A DNA stretch of 6,650 nucleotides, from NCBI GenBank assembly GCA_023435945.1, contig JAEZLB010000089.1, forward strand, positions 1 through 6,650. Reading direction: 5' to 3'. This DNA comes from Pseudomonadota bacterium (GTDB lineage: Bacteria; Pseudomonadota; Gammaproteobacteria; Burkholderiales; Burkholderiaceae_D). The notes under the pieces are model-generated. The model saw only the letters and a list, made by a program, of their open reading frames with translations, had not been told where the DNA came from and did no database searches. Shown piece after piece: positions 1 through 5,744 of this stretch. Both the position numbers and the translations under genes were made by a program. Numbering within the stretch: the first letter of the stretch is position 1; the number at the start of each line of letters is the position of its first letter.

Positions 1-32
1 GGCCTCACCTCCGATCAATCCTACCGATACGT

Positions 33-389
33 ATGCAAGTCACTATGTATCACAACCCGAAATGCGGCACTTCCCGCAATACACTGGCCATGATTCGCGA
101 AGCTGGTATTGAGCCAGTCATCATCGAATATTTAAAACAGGTACCCAGCCGCGAAGTTCTGCAAGACATGATTGCCCGTTCCGGCCTTAGCATCAGGGAA
201 GTGCTACGCGCAAAGGAGGTGACCTACACTGAGCTGGGTCTCGACAATCCTGCGCTATCCGATGATGAATTGCTCGATGCAATGATGGCGCACCCCATAC
301 TGATCAATCGTCCTTTCGTGGTCACGCCGCTGGGGGTACGCCTGTGCCGGCCTGCGGAAGTCGTACAGGACATTCTCCCTGCACGCTAA
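33..389 (+). CDS. arsC: Arsenate reductase, glutaredoxin-dependent ArsC family
   Basis: Cytoplasmic enzyme expected to reduce arsenate to arsenite with glutathione and glutaredoxin, so that arsenite can be exported. The 118-residue product starts like the plasmid R773 ArsC family: an N-terminal beta strand leads into YHNPKCGTSRNTL, with the catalytic cysteine at Cys11. The three arginines that hold arsenate in that family are present as Arg59 (in EVLRAK), Arg93 (INRP) and Arg106 (LCRP), and the VVTPLG strand before the last is intact. The protein is about 20 residues shorter than R773 ArsC (141), lacking only its C-terminal extension; short chromosomal members are common. The ATG at 33 fits the family N-terminus, but no Shine-Dalgarno is visible and the frame stays open to the window edge, so an upstream start cannot be excluded. 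No arsR, arsB or ACR3 gene is in the window. The related YfgD/Spx-like branch is less likely because all three arginines and the RLCRP motif are kept. Confidence 0.92.
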   Translation: MQVTMYHNPKCGTSRNTLAMIREAGIEPVIIEYLKQVPSREVLQDMIARSGLSIREVLRAKEVTYTELGLDNPALSDDELLDAMMAHPILINRPFVVTPLGVRLCRPAEVVQDILPAR

Positions 390-390
390 A

Positions 391-406
391 CCACTTTGCG
401 CAGTGG
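391..406 (+). repeat. Short hairpin right after the arsC stop codon
   Basis: Arms CCACT (391-395) and AGTGG (402-406) pair perfectly around a 6-base loop, beginning one base after the arsC stop. A T-richer stretch follows only about 12 bases later (419-429), so this is not a classic intrinsic terminator. It could be a 3'-end stabilising hairpin or a weak terminator. Confidence 0.3.
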
Positions 407-473
407 CCGGCCGGATCCTTGTTCGTTTTAAACAACCTTCCTGCACGGCTGCCGCCCCTGACAAAAGTGATCA

Positions 474-501
474 CGTCACGACGGAAATTTCTGCCGTGAC
501 G
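474..501. repeat. 28-base near-perfect palindrome
   Basis: The left arm begins CGTCACG and the right arm ends CGTGACG. Over 14-base arms, 12 positions are exactly complementary, one more could form a G-U pair in RNA, and the centre is GAAATTTC. With no spare loop bases, the symmetry suits a dimeric protein-binding site or cruciform at least as well as an RNA hairpin. It touches a further 8-base palindrome, GTGATCAC, at 467-474. No T tract follows, so a terminator is unlikely. No regulator is identified. Confidence 0.45.
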
Positions 502-525
502 GCATTTTCCAGCGCTCTGTCACCT

Positions 526-549
526 ACCCTCCTGAAATTGCGTGAGGGT
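526..549. repeat. Inverted repeat ACCCTC / GAGGGT
   Basis: Perfect 6-base arms at 526-531 and 544-549 enclose 12 bases. This is one of a series of potential hairpins in the arsC downstream gap. On its own it is weak evidence of function. Confidence 0.25.
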
Positions 550-576
550 CGCCCGGGGTATCAATCAGGCAAGGCC

Positions 577-621
577 CTGGGCCGCCCAGCCGGCTCCGGG
601 GGCGGCATGCGGAAAGCCGCC
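577..621. repeat. Two adjacent GC-rich hairpins
   Basis: The first hairpin has arms CTGGG (577-581) and CCCAG (585-589) with a 3-base loop. The second has arms GGCGGC (601-606) and GCCGCC (616-621) with the 9-base loop ATGCGGAAA. Both would be stable in RNA of either strand. Neither is followed by a T tract. Together with the upstream repeats they suggest a structured transcript, but local GC richness makes chance pairing plausible. Confidence 0.3.
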
Positions 622-759
622 TGCTTTAACAGGTGGTGTCAGGAACGTGTGGAATCTCAATGCAGCCTGTAAAGGAAAAGTGACGGCCCTGCGCAAGGCG
701 GCAACAAGCGTATAGAATTGAAGGCATTCCTTGCCACCACGCGTCATCGCCTCGCCACC

Positions 760-1074
760 ATGCCTTACAAAGCCCCCGCAGATTTAGTCGCCGCCCATCC
801 CATCCCGCAATGCATTCCGCTGATCGAAGCCAATGTGCGCCGTTTCCAGGCCGAGCTTCAGGAAGGTTACGACAAGATGCGCAAAAAGGCCGTTGGCGAG
901 GGGCAAGCGATTACCGCATTCGATGCCTGGGCTTTTGTCTTGGTCGATGAAGTATTCCAGGATATGCTGGAAGCCGAAGTGGATCACAACACGGCCACTG
1001 CCTATACCGAGGAAGTCGGCCGCCGCCTGAATGTAAAGATCCAGCGCGCAATCCGTTTCGCTGGCAAGAACTGA
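760..1074 (+). CDS. Small conserved-looking hypothetical protein, probably all-helical
   Basis: I do not recognise this 104-residue protein. It has no signal peptide or membrane segment and looks like a soluble, charged, helix-rich protein. Helical stretches are likely at about residues 18-45 (IPLIEANVRRFQAELQEGYD), 50-73 (around FDAWAFVLVDEVFQDML) and 79-101 (ending in the basic NVKIQRAIRF). The middle helix is acidic and aromatic; the ends are basic. Codon use matches the neighbours, and a strong terminator follows 43 bases later, supporting a real gene. The ATG at 760 is preferred. An in-frame TTG at 718 would add 14 residues, MKAFLATTRHRLAT, which look like untranslated leader; neither start has a clear Shine-Dalgarno. 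The aminotransferase converges from the other strand. No function can be assigned from motifs or context. Confidence 0.75.
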   Translation: MPYKAPADLVAAHPIPQCIPLIEANVRRFQAELQEGYDKMRKKAVGEGQAITAFDAWAFVLVDEVFQDMLEAEVDHNTATAYTEEVGRRLNVKIQRAIRFAGKN

Positions 1075-1110
1075 GTGGCCGCCTCATAAGCTGCCCCATA
1101 TGCTGGGCAT

Positions 1111-1143
1111 AAAAAAACGCTGCCAGGACAGGCAGCGTTTTTT
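1111..1143. terminator. Bidirectional rho-independent terminator
   Basis: A perfect 8-base-pair stem, ACGCTGCC (1117-1124) with GGCAGCGT (1131-1138), encloses the 6-base loop AGGACA. It is flanked by A7 on the left (1111-1117) and T6 on the right (1138-1143), so it reads as stem plus U-tract on both strands. It lies between the convergent hypothetical gene (stop at 1074) and aminotransferase gene (stop at 1160) and can end both transcripts. Confidence 0.95.
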
Positions 1144-1159
1144 GTCAGTATCGCTTAAC

Positions 1160-2392
1160 TCAAGCGATCGGTGCAACCACCGCCGGCTGCCTGGTATCGT
1201 GGCTGATTGCAAGGTTGCGCTCCAGCTCGGCAATACCGGCAGGCAGATCAAGCTGGGCACCGGCAAACTGCATGCTCGCACCCAGCGCATGCAAGGTACG
1301 GAACACATTGTGCGCACGGCTTTGCTCGCCCATCTGGCCGATACGGACGATAGGTGAACCGAAGGCGCCGGAAATCTCGACGCGGTACACCTGGGACATA
1401 TGCGCGCGTACCGCTTCCGAGGAAATGCCTTCAGGCACAACCACACCCAGCACCGAATTAAGGCGTGAAGCTTCCGGCACCAACAACTGCAGGCCCATGG
1501 CTTCAATCCCCTTCTGCAGGGCCCTGGAACAGATTTCATGGCGCAGGAAACGTTCGGGCAGCGTTTCTTCGCATACCAGGCGCAAGGCTTCATGCAAGGC
1601 CAGAATGCCCGATACCGGTGCCGTGTAGTGATACGACTTCTGGTTCCAGAACTGGTCGGCCAGCAGCGCATCCAGGCACCAGTGAGCAATCGTATGCTTG
1701 CGATGCGTAATGCGTTCCCACGCCTGATCGGAGAAAGCCAGCAGCGATACGCCAGGAATCGACGACAGGCCTTTCTGGCCACCAGTAATCACGGCATCGA
1801 CTTTCCAGTCGTCCATGTCCAGCGGCATGGTGCTGAGCGTACAGACGGCATCGGCTATCACCATGCAGTCGTACTTGTGTGCGATCTCGGCAATCTGCTT
1901 CAGATGACGATTGCAGACGGTATTGGACGTTTCGCCCTGGACGATGGTGAGAAACTCATACTTGCCATCCTTCAGATAGGCTTCCACGGCTGCCGGATCA
2001 GCGGCTTCGTTATTCGGCACTTCCAGGATGACCACTTCGCCACCGACGCGCTTGGCCATTTCCGCCATACGGCGGCTAAACAAGCCATTGCACACAGCGA
2101 GTACGCGGCTGCCGGGGTTGACCAGGTTACAGATCGCCATTTCCATGGAGGCAGAGCCCGGACCGGCAACGCCCAGTACATGCTTGGAACGGGTCTGGAA
2201 TACATAACGGCCCATGTCCTTGACCTGCTCAATCACGCGGTTCATGGTTTCGCCCAGGTGATTGATCACAATGGAGTTGGCGTAAGCCACCTTGTGTGGA
2301 ATCGGCACCGGCCCGGCGCCCATCATCAGCAAAGGTTCCTGCGGAAGGATTTGGTCAAGAGAAACAACGGCCGGCGGCTGGAAGGGTTCCAT
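1160..2392 (-). CDS. Class V PLP-dependent aminotransferase (serine-pyruvate / alanine-glyoxylate type)
   Basis: Cytoplasmic fold-type I PLP enzyme of the alanine-glyoxylate/serine-pyruvate aminotransferase family, which moves an amino group from alanine or serine to glyoxylate or pyruvate. The related (S)-ureidoglycine-glyoxylate aminotransferases (PucG) are similar, so the substrate is not fixed. Numbered from the ATG at 2392 (410 residues), landmarks are the N-terminal GAGPVPIP loop (25-32), the phosphate loop GPGSASME (77-84), the cofactor aspartate Asp181 in VIADAVCTLS, the Schiff-base lysine Lys207 in TGGQKGLSSIPG, the YHYTAPVSGILALHEAL segment, and Arg350 in VRIGQMGE, the expected substrate-carboxylate arginine. 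All catalytic positions are intact. A TTG codon directly precedes the ATG. AAGGA lies 9 bases before the ATG, one of the few clear Shine-Dalgarno sites here. It is a single-gene unit, divergent from miaB, with its own likely promoter and a terminator 17 bases past its stop. No purine-degradation or glycine-cleavage gene is nearby to settle the substrate. Confidence 0.9.
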   Translation of the reverse strand: MEPFQPPAVVSLDQILPQEPLLMMGAGPVPIPHKVAYANSIVINHLGETMNRVIEQVKDMGRYVFQTRSKHVLGVAGPGSASMEMAICNLVNPGSRVLAVCNGLFSRRMAEMAKRVGGEVVILEVPNNEAADPAAVEAYLKDGKYEFLTIVQGETSNTVCNRHLKQIAEIAHKYDCMVIADAVCTLSTMPLDMDDWKVDAVITGGQKGLSSIPGVSLLAFSDQAWERITHRKHTIAHWCLDALLADQFWNQKSYHYTAPVSGILALHEALRLVCEETLPERFLRHEICSRALQKGIEAMGLQLLVPEASRLNSVLGVVVPEGISSEAVRAHMSQVYRVEISGAFGSPIVRIGQMGEQSRAHNVFRTLHALGASMQFAGAQLDLPAGIAELERNLAISHDTRQPAVVAPIA

Positions 2393-2473
2393 CAAAAAAC
2401 ATCCTTAGAAAAAGGGGGAGCGAGCAGAATGACTGGATTTTCAAGCGGGGGAAGAAGGCATCTTGCACTGCCG

Positions 2474-2501
2474 CCTGTTTGGGCCTGAATGATAAAACAG
2501 G
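2474..2501. repeat. Inverted repeat over the aminotransferase promoter
   Basis: Perfect 7-base arms CCTGTTT (2474-2480) and AAACAGG (2495-2501) are separated by 14 bases, so the arm centres are 21 bp apart, about two helical turns. The proposed minus-strand -10 element (2489-2494) lies inside. The geometry suits a dimeric repressor site, but no regulator gene is in the window and the repeat may be chance. Confidence 0.35.
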
Positions 2502-2517
2502 TGAAACAAGCTGAAAA
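2489..2517 (-). promoter_or_regulatory. Candidate sigma70 promoter for the aminotransferase gene
   Basis: On the minus strand, TTTTCA (2517-2512, 4/6 match to TTGACA) is followed after exactly 17 bases by TATCAT (2494-2489, 5/6 match to TATAAT). Transcription would begin near 2482 and give a leader of about 90 bases before the ATG at 2392. This is the best-matching minus-strand promoter I found upstream of the gene. Confidence 0.55.
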
Positions 2518-2586
2518 ATCGGATCTTTGCGGGGTTGCAAACTCCCTGTCACAGGGCTTTTGCCACACTTTCCGGGCTTGGCTGCG

Positions 2587-2595
2587 TGATATGAT
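2587..2595 (+). promoter_or_regulatory. Candidate extended -10 promoter for miaB operon
   Basis: TGATATGAT combines an extended -10 TG dinucleotide (2587-2588) with TATGAT (2590-2595), a 5/6 match to TATAAT. A good -35-like TTGCCA lies at 2560-2565, but its 24-base spacing is too long, so the promoter would rely on the extended -10. Transcription would begin near 2602, leaving a leader of about 185 bases before miaB. Confidence 0.5.
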
Positions 2596-2788
2596 AGCTG
2601 ACTTTGAAAAAAGATAGCAGCTTGTCCTGAAATGCCAGGCAGAATTGCCGCAAACAAGGATGGATAACAGGAAATAGTGCAAAAATGCCACTAATTCTTC
2701 CCGCTATCCCTGGTACTGCTGTCCCGGCCTCATTCCGTGGCCTTCATCCTGAATGCGTCCGTCCAGGAGCATGATCTCCGCTTACACC

Positions 2789-4129
2789 ATGCAGAAAAAA
2801 GTCTTTATCAAAACCTTCGGTTGCCAGATGAACGAGTACGACTCGGACAAGATGGTGGATGTGCTGAATGCCGCTGAAGGCTTCGTCAAAACCGACACAC
2901 CGGAAGATGCCGATGTGGTGCTGCTCAATACCTGCTCGGTACGCGAAAAGGCGCAGGAAAAAGTGTTCTCCGACCTGGGCCGGCTGCGCGAACTGAAAGA
3001 AATGCGACCCGGCATGGTAATCGGCGTTGGCGGTTGCGTAGCATCCCAGGAAGGCGACGCCATCATCAAGCGTGCACCCTATGTCGACGTGGTATTCGGC
3101 CCGCAGACCCTGCACCGCTTGCCGGACTTGCTGCAAAAACGCCGTGACAGCGGGAGTGCCCAAGTCGATATCAGCTTCCCTGAAATCGAAAAATTCGATC
3201 ACCTGCCGCCCGCCCGCGTGGAAGGTGCCAGCGCCTATGTTTCCATCATGGAAGGCTGCAGCAAATACTGCAGCTATTGTGTGGTCCCGTACACGCGCGG
3301 CGAGGAAGTATCGCGTCGCTTTGAAGATGTGCTGACCGAAGTCGCCGGCCTGGCGGAACAGGGCGTGAAGGAAATTACGCTGCTGGGCCAGAACGTGAAT
3401 GCCTATCGTGGTGTGATGGCCGATGGCGAGATTGCCGATTTTGCATTGCTGATCGAATACATCGCCGAAATCGACAACATCGAGCGCATCCGCTTCGTGA
3501 CCAGTCATCCCAAGGAATTCACGCAGCGCTTGATCGATGCCTATGCAAAGATCCCCAAGCTGGCGAATCATCTCTACCTGCCGGTGCAACATGGTTCGGA
3601 CAAGATCCTGATGGCGATGAAACGTGGATATACGGCGCTGGAGTACAAGTCCATCATCCGCCGCCTGCGCGAGGTCCGGCCTGACATTACGATTTCGTCC
3701 GACTTCATCGTGGGCTTCCCGGGAGAAACGGAAGCGGATTTTGAAGCTATGGTCAAACTGGTCGAAGAAATCGATTTCGATTTCAGTTTCAGCTTCATTT
3801 TCAGCCCACGTCCCGGTACGCCGGCGGCCAGCCTGCAGGATGATACGCCGCTCGAGGTCAAGCAACAGCGTCTGGCGCGTTTCCAGGCCCTGCTGAATGA
3901 AAATGTGCGTCGCCATGGCGAAGCGATGGTGGGCACGGTACAGCGTATTCTGGTGGAGGGTCCGTCTCGCAAGAACCCGAATGAATTGCAGGGTCGTACT
4001 GAGAGCAATCGCGTGGTGAATTTCGACGGCGGCCCGAACGCTTCGCGCCTGATCGGTCAAATGCTGGAGGTCGCCATTACCAAAGCCTTCCCGAATTCGC
4101 TGCGCGGCGAAGTCGTGGTGAAGTCGTAA
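2789..4129 (+). CDS. miaB: tRNA-2-methylthio-N6-dimethylallyladenosine synthase MiaB
   Basis: Radical-SAM methylthiotransferase that converts i6A37 to ms2i6A37 in tRNAs reading codons that begin with U, improving codon-anticodon fidelity. From the ATG at 2789 the protein has 446 residues. The N-terminal MTTase domain (about 4-110) carries the auxiliary [4Fe-4S] cysteines Cys12 ([11 protein letters not shown]), Cys49 ([12 protein letters not shown]) and Cys83 (GGCVASQEG). The radical-SAM cluster is Cys157, Cys161 and Cys164 in [11 protein letters not shown]; all six positions equal those of E. coli MiaB as I recall it. A C-terminal TRAM domain (about 379-444) ends with [11 protein letters not shown], about 28 residues shorter than the E. 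coli tail. In-frame ATGs also occur at 2753 and 2771. The start at 2789 gives the family N-terminus [10 protein letters not shown], but the only Shine-Dalgarno-like AGGAG (2765-2769) is 19 bases upstream. It heads the miaB-phoH-ybeY-corC gene order; phoH follows after 45 bases without a terminator. Confidence 0.97.
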   Translation: MQKKVFIKTFGCQMNEYDSDKMVDVLNAAEGFVKTDTPEDADVVLLNTCSVREKAQEKVFSDLGRLRELKEMRPGMVIGVGGCVASQEGDAIIKRAPYVDVVFGPQTLHRLPDLLQKRRDSGSAQVDISFPEIEKFDHLPPARVEGASAYVSIMEGCSKYCSYCVVPYTRGEEVSRRFEDVLTEVAGLAEQGVKEITLLGQNVNAYRGVMADGEIADFALLIEYIAEIDNIERIRFVTSHPKEFTQRLIDAYAKIPKLANHLYLPVQHGSDKILMAMKRGYTALEYKSIIRRLREVRPDITISSDFIVGFPGETEADFEAMVKLVEEIDFDFSFSFIFSPRPGTPAASLQDDTPLEVKQQRLARFQALLNENVRRHGEAMVGTVQRILVEGPSRKNPNELQGRTESNRVVNFDGGPNASRLIGQMLEVAITKAFPNSLRGEVVVKS

Positions 4130-4174
4130 TAAGTACCCGCTTCCACTACTAACTAGCTATTAAACAACAGCAAT

Positions 4175-5173
4175 TTGAAAACCAAAACACCAGCAGAATC
4201 TCTGCACTTCACCCCCGACCCCTTGGACAACACGCGGCTCGCTCATTTGTGCGGGCCGATGGATGAAAACCTGCGCCAGATTTCTGCTGCGCTGGATGTC
4301 ACTTTATTCAGGCGCGGCGAAAAATTCATTGCCAGCGGCGCCAACGCCCAGCAGGCGATCAGCTTGCTGGAAACTTTTTATGAAAAAGCAGACAAGCCGG
4401 TCAACGTCGAAGATATCCAGCTGGCCGTCGTGGAAAAACGGGCCAACAATGCCGTGACCGATAAGCCGGTGGAAAACGGAGCGCCTGCCGACGCCCTGCC
4501 TGGCACGGAAGAAAGTCCCGTACTCAAGACCCGCCGCAGTGATTTGCGCGGTCGCACGCCGCACCAGAACCAGTATCTCAAATCCATACTGGAAAACGAC
4601 GTGACCTTTGGTGTCGGTCCAGCCGGCACCGGCAAAACCTACCTTGCAGTAGCCTGCGCTGTCGATGCGATGGAGCGCGATGCGGTCAAGCGCATCATCC
4701 TCACCCGCCCCGCCGTGGAAGCCGGCGAGCGCCTGGGCTTTCTGCCGGGCGACCTGACCCAGAAGGTCGACCCCTATCTGCGCCCGCTGTACGACGCGCT
4801 TTACGATCTGCTCGGCTTTGACCGCGTGCAGAAACTGTTCGAAAAACAAGTGATCGAAATTGCTCCGCTGGCCTACATGCGCGGGCGCACACTGAATCAT
4901 TCTTTCATCATCCTGGATGAAGCGCAGAACACAACGCCGGAACAGATGAAAATGTTCCTGACTCGCATAGGCTTCGGCAGCAAGGCCGTGGTCACCGGCG
5001 ATGTGACGCAGATCGATCTGCAACGCACACAAAAAAGCGGCCTGGTCGATGCAGTGAAAGTCCTGCAGAAAGTGCGCGGCATTGCCTTCACGCACTTCAC
5101 CAGCGCAGACGTTGTCCGTCATCCGCTGGTTGCCCGTATTGTCGACGCCTATGAAGCAGCCAGCAAAAAATAA
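4175..5173 (+). CDS. ybeZ: PhoH-like P-loop ATPase (YbeZ)
   Basis: Cytoplasmic ATPase of the PhoH family, with a helicase-like core, that commonly accompanies YbeY and is thought to act with it in RNA/ribosome processing; its precise substrate is not established. The 332-residue product has an N-terminal PhoH domain (about 15-90), a variable linker (about 91-118) and the ATPase core. Walker A is GPAGTGKT (148-155, Lys154), Walker B is IILDEAQN (245-252), a sensor-like TGD lies at 274-276, and a conserved RHP, a possible arginine finger, is at 315-317. Length and motifs are normal. The start is a TTG at 4175: the conserved family segment [15 protein letters not shown] lies upstream of the first in-frame ATG (4260), so the TTG is strongly preferred despite no visible Shine-Dalgarno. 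It sits 45 bases after miaB and its last 23 bases overlap ybeY, indicating co-transcription and possible coupled translation. Confidence 0.94.
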   Translation: MKTKTPAESLHFTPDPLDNTRLAHLCGPMDENLRQISAALDVTLFRRGEKFIASGANAQQAISLLETFYEKADKPVNVEDIQLAVVEKRANNAVTDKPVENGAPADALPGTEESPVLKTRRSDLRGRTPHQNQYLKSILENDVTFGVGPAGTGKTYLAVACAVDAMERDAVKRIILTRPAVEAGERLGFLPGDLTQKVDPYLRPLYDALYDLLGFDRVQKLFEKQVIEIAPLAYMRGRTLNHSFIILDEAQNTTPEQMKMFLTRIGFGSKAVVTGDVTQIDLQRTQKSGLVDAVKVLQKVRGIAFTHFTSADVVRHPLVARIVDAYEAASKK

Positions 5174-5615
5174 ACTTGCCTTATCAGTACAGTACGCTGA
5201 CCCCCGCCTGAAAGAAAACCTGCCCCGCACTTCTTTGCGGCGCTGGATACAGGCCGCGCTGTTTGCGCCAGCCGAGCTGACCTTGCGTTTCGTTGATGCC
5301 GAGGAAGGCAAGCTCCTGAACCGGGATTATCGCCACAAGGATTACGCAACCAATGTGCTGACCTTCGCCTATACCGAAGACGAAGCGGCAGAAGTTACGC
5401 AGGCCGATATCATCCTGTGCACCGATGTCTTGATGCGGGAAGCGCAGGAACAAGGCATTTCCCTGGAAGCGCACGCGGCTCATCTGGTCGTGCATGGCGT
5501 ACTGCATGCGCAGGGTTACGACCATGAAACCGATGAGGAGGCGGAGGAAATGGAACAATTGGAAACGGAAATTCTGGCAACACTAGGATTTCCCGATCCT
5601 TATGCAACAAGATAA
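5151..5615 (+). CDS. ybeY: Endoribonuclease YbeY, 16S rRNA maturation factor
   Basis: Zinc-dependent single-strand endoribonuclease (UPF0054) needed for 16S rRNA 3'-end maturation and late 70S quality control. The 154-residue product is normal length (E. coli has 155). The zinc motif is intact: His115, His119 and His125 in [11 protein letters not shown], followed by the conserved acidic helix [14 protein letters not shown]. The conserved basic [12 protein letters not shown] strand (61-72, with Arg61) is also present. The start is the ATG at 5151, inside the last codons of phoH; no other start is available further in, because the codons around the phoH stop are not initiation codons. An upstream ATG at 5082 would add 23 residues read out of frame through phoH and is not preferred. 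No Shine-Dalgarno is visible, so translation is probably coupled to phoH. After the stop, corC follows only after 129 bases. Confidence 0.96.
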   Translation: MKQPAKNKLALSVQYADPRLKENLPRTSLRRWIQAALFAPAELTLRFVDAEEGKLLNRDYRHKDYATNVLTFAYTEDEAAEVTQADIILCTDVLMREAQEQGISLEAHAAHLVVHGVLHAQGYDHETDEEAEEMEQLETEILATLGFPDPYATR

Positions 5616-5629
5616 TTTTGTTCGTCAAC

Positions 5630-5657
5630 TTTACAAACCGACATGCAGATTTGTCAT
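5630..5657 (+). promoter_or_regulatory. Possible internal promoter ahead of corC
   Basis: TTTACA (5630-5635, 5/6 match to TTGACA) is followed after 16 bases by TGTCAT (5652-5657, 4/6 match to TATAAT). A second, weaker pair is TTGATG (5702-5707) and TAACTA (5725-5730), 17 bases apart. Either could provide extra transcription of corC within the operon. A small hairpin GGCCT-GATTT-AGGCC (5676-5690) lies between them, without a T tract, so it is not a clear terminator. The evidence is weak consensus matching only. Confidence 0.3.
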
Positions 5658-5744
5658 TCCTCACACGCGATTTGGGGCCTGATTTAGGCCTGCGTGCCTA
5701 TTTGATGTATCCTATGTCTGTCTGTAACTACGGCATTTCGCCAT

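Larger units (their letters stand above)
390..759. other. Non-coding gap with several inverted repeats
   Basis: This stretch between arsC and the small hypothetical gene has no convincing coding region: the open frames at 403-672 (plus, GTG start) and 565-747 (minus) give low-complexity, unrecognisable proteins without ribosome binding sites. It contains inverted repeats at 391-406, 474-501, 526-549, 577-589 and 601-621. I compared it by eye with 6S RNA, SRP RNA, RNase P RNA, tmRNA and the cobalamin, TPP, FMN and glycine riboswitches and found no match. It may hold a 3' end for arsC, a leader for the next gene, or an unrecognised small RNA. The structure is seen; a function is not. Confidence 0.5.
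2393..2788. other. Divergent intergenic region between the aminotransferase gene and miaB
   Basis: These 396 bases carry promoter candidates in both directions, an inverted repeat at 2474-2501, and a small perfect hairpin CCCTG-TCA-CAGGG at 2544-2556 followed by CTTTTG. Minus-strand open frames at 2355-2657 and 2392-2691 run through this segment, but they give low-complexity proteins and overlap the promoters, so I treat it as non-coding. No known RNA family or riboswitch was recognised. Confidence 0.6.

Noticed and set aside
405..418. GGCCGGCC followed at once by GGATCC, resembling a cloning polylinker
   Set aside because: No further sites or vector sequence follow, and the base composition is continuous with the surroundings; a chance juxtaposition in GC-rich DNA.
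403..672. 89-codon GTG-started frame in the arsC downstream gap
   Set aside because: No ribosome binding site, low-complexity composition with no recognisable motif, and it runs through several inverted repeats.
390..720. Possible 6S RNA or cobalamin riboswitch
   Set aside because: Short resemblances (such as GTCAGGAAC near 638, and CAGCCTG near 663) occur without the ordered conserved boxes, and the usual zapA/fau or B12-related neighbours are absent.
1538..2488. 316-codon open frame on the plus strand opposite the aminotransferase
   Set aside because: Shadow of an unmistakable PLP enzyme with intact catalytic residues; the translated product resembles no family and runs through the opposite gene's promoter.
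2544..2560. Hairpin CCCTG-TCA-CAGGG followed by CTTTTG as a terminator
   Set aside because: The stem is only 5 bp and the T run is short; it lies upstream of the miaB promoter candidate, with no plus-strand gene before it to terminate.
2594..2622. GATAGC direct repeat and AGCTG/CAGCT inverted repeat just after the miaB -10
   Set aside because: Five- and six-base matches over this distance are expected by chance, and the pairing would need a 17-base loop.
2744..4060. 438-codon open frame on the minus strand opposite miaB
   Set aside because: It mirrors miaB almost end to end and is rich in His, Phe and Gln, as expected from the complement of GC-biased codons. miaB is certain from its motifs.
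4304..5311. 335-codon open frame on the minus strand opposite phoH and ybeY
   Set aside because: It spans two well-identified genes on the other strand and has the composition of a complementary shadow frame.
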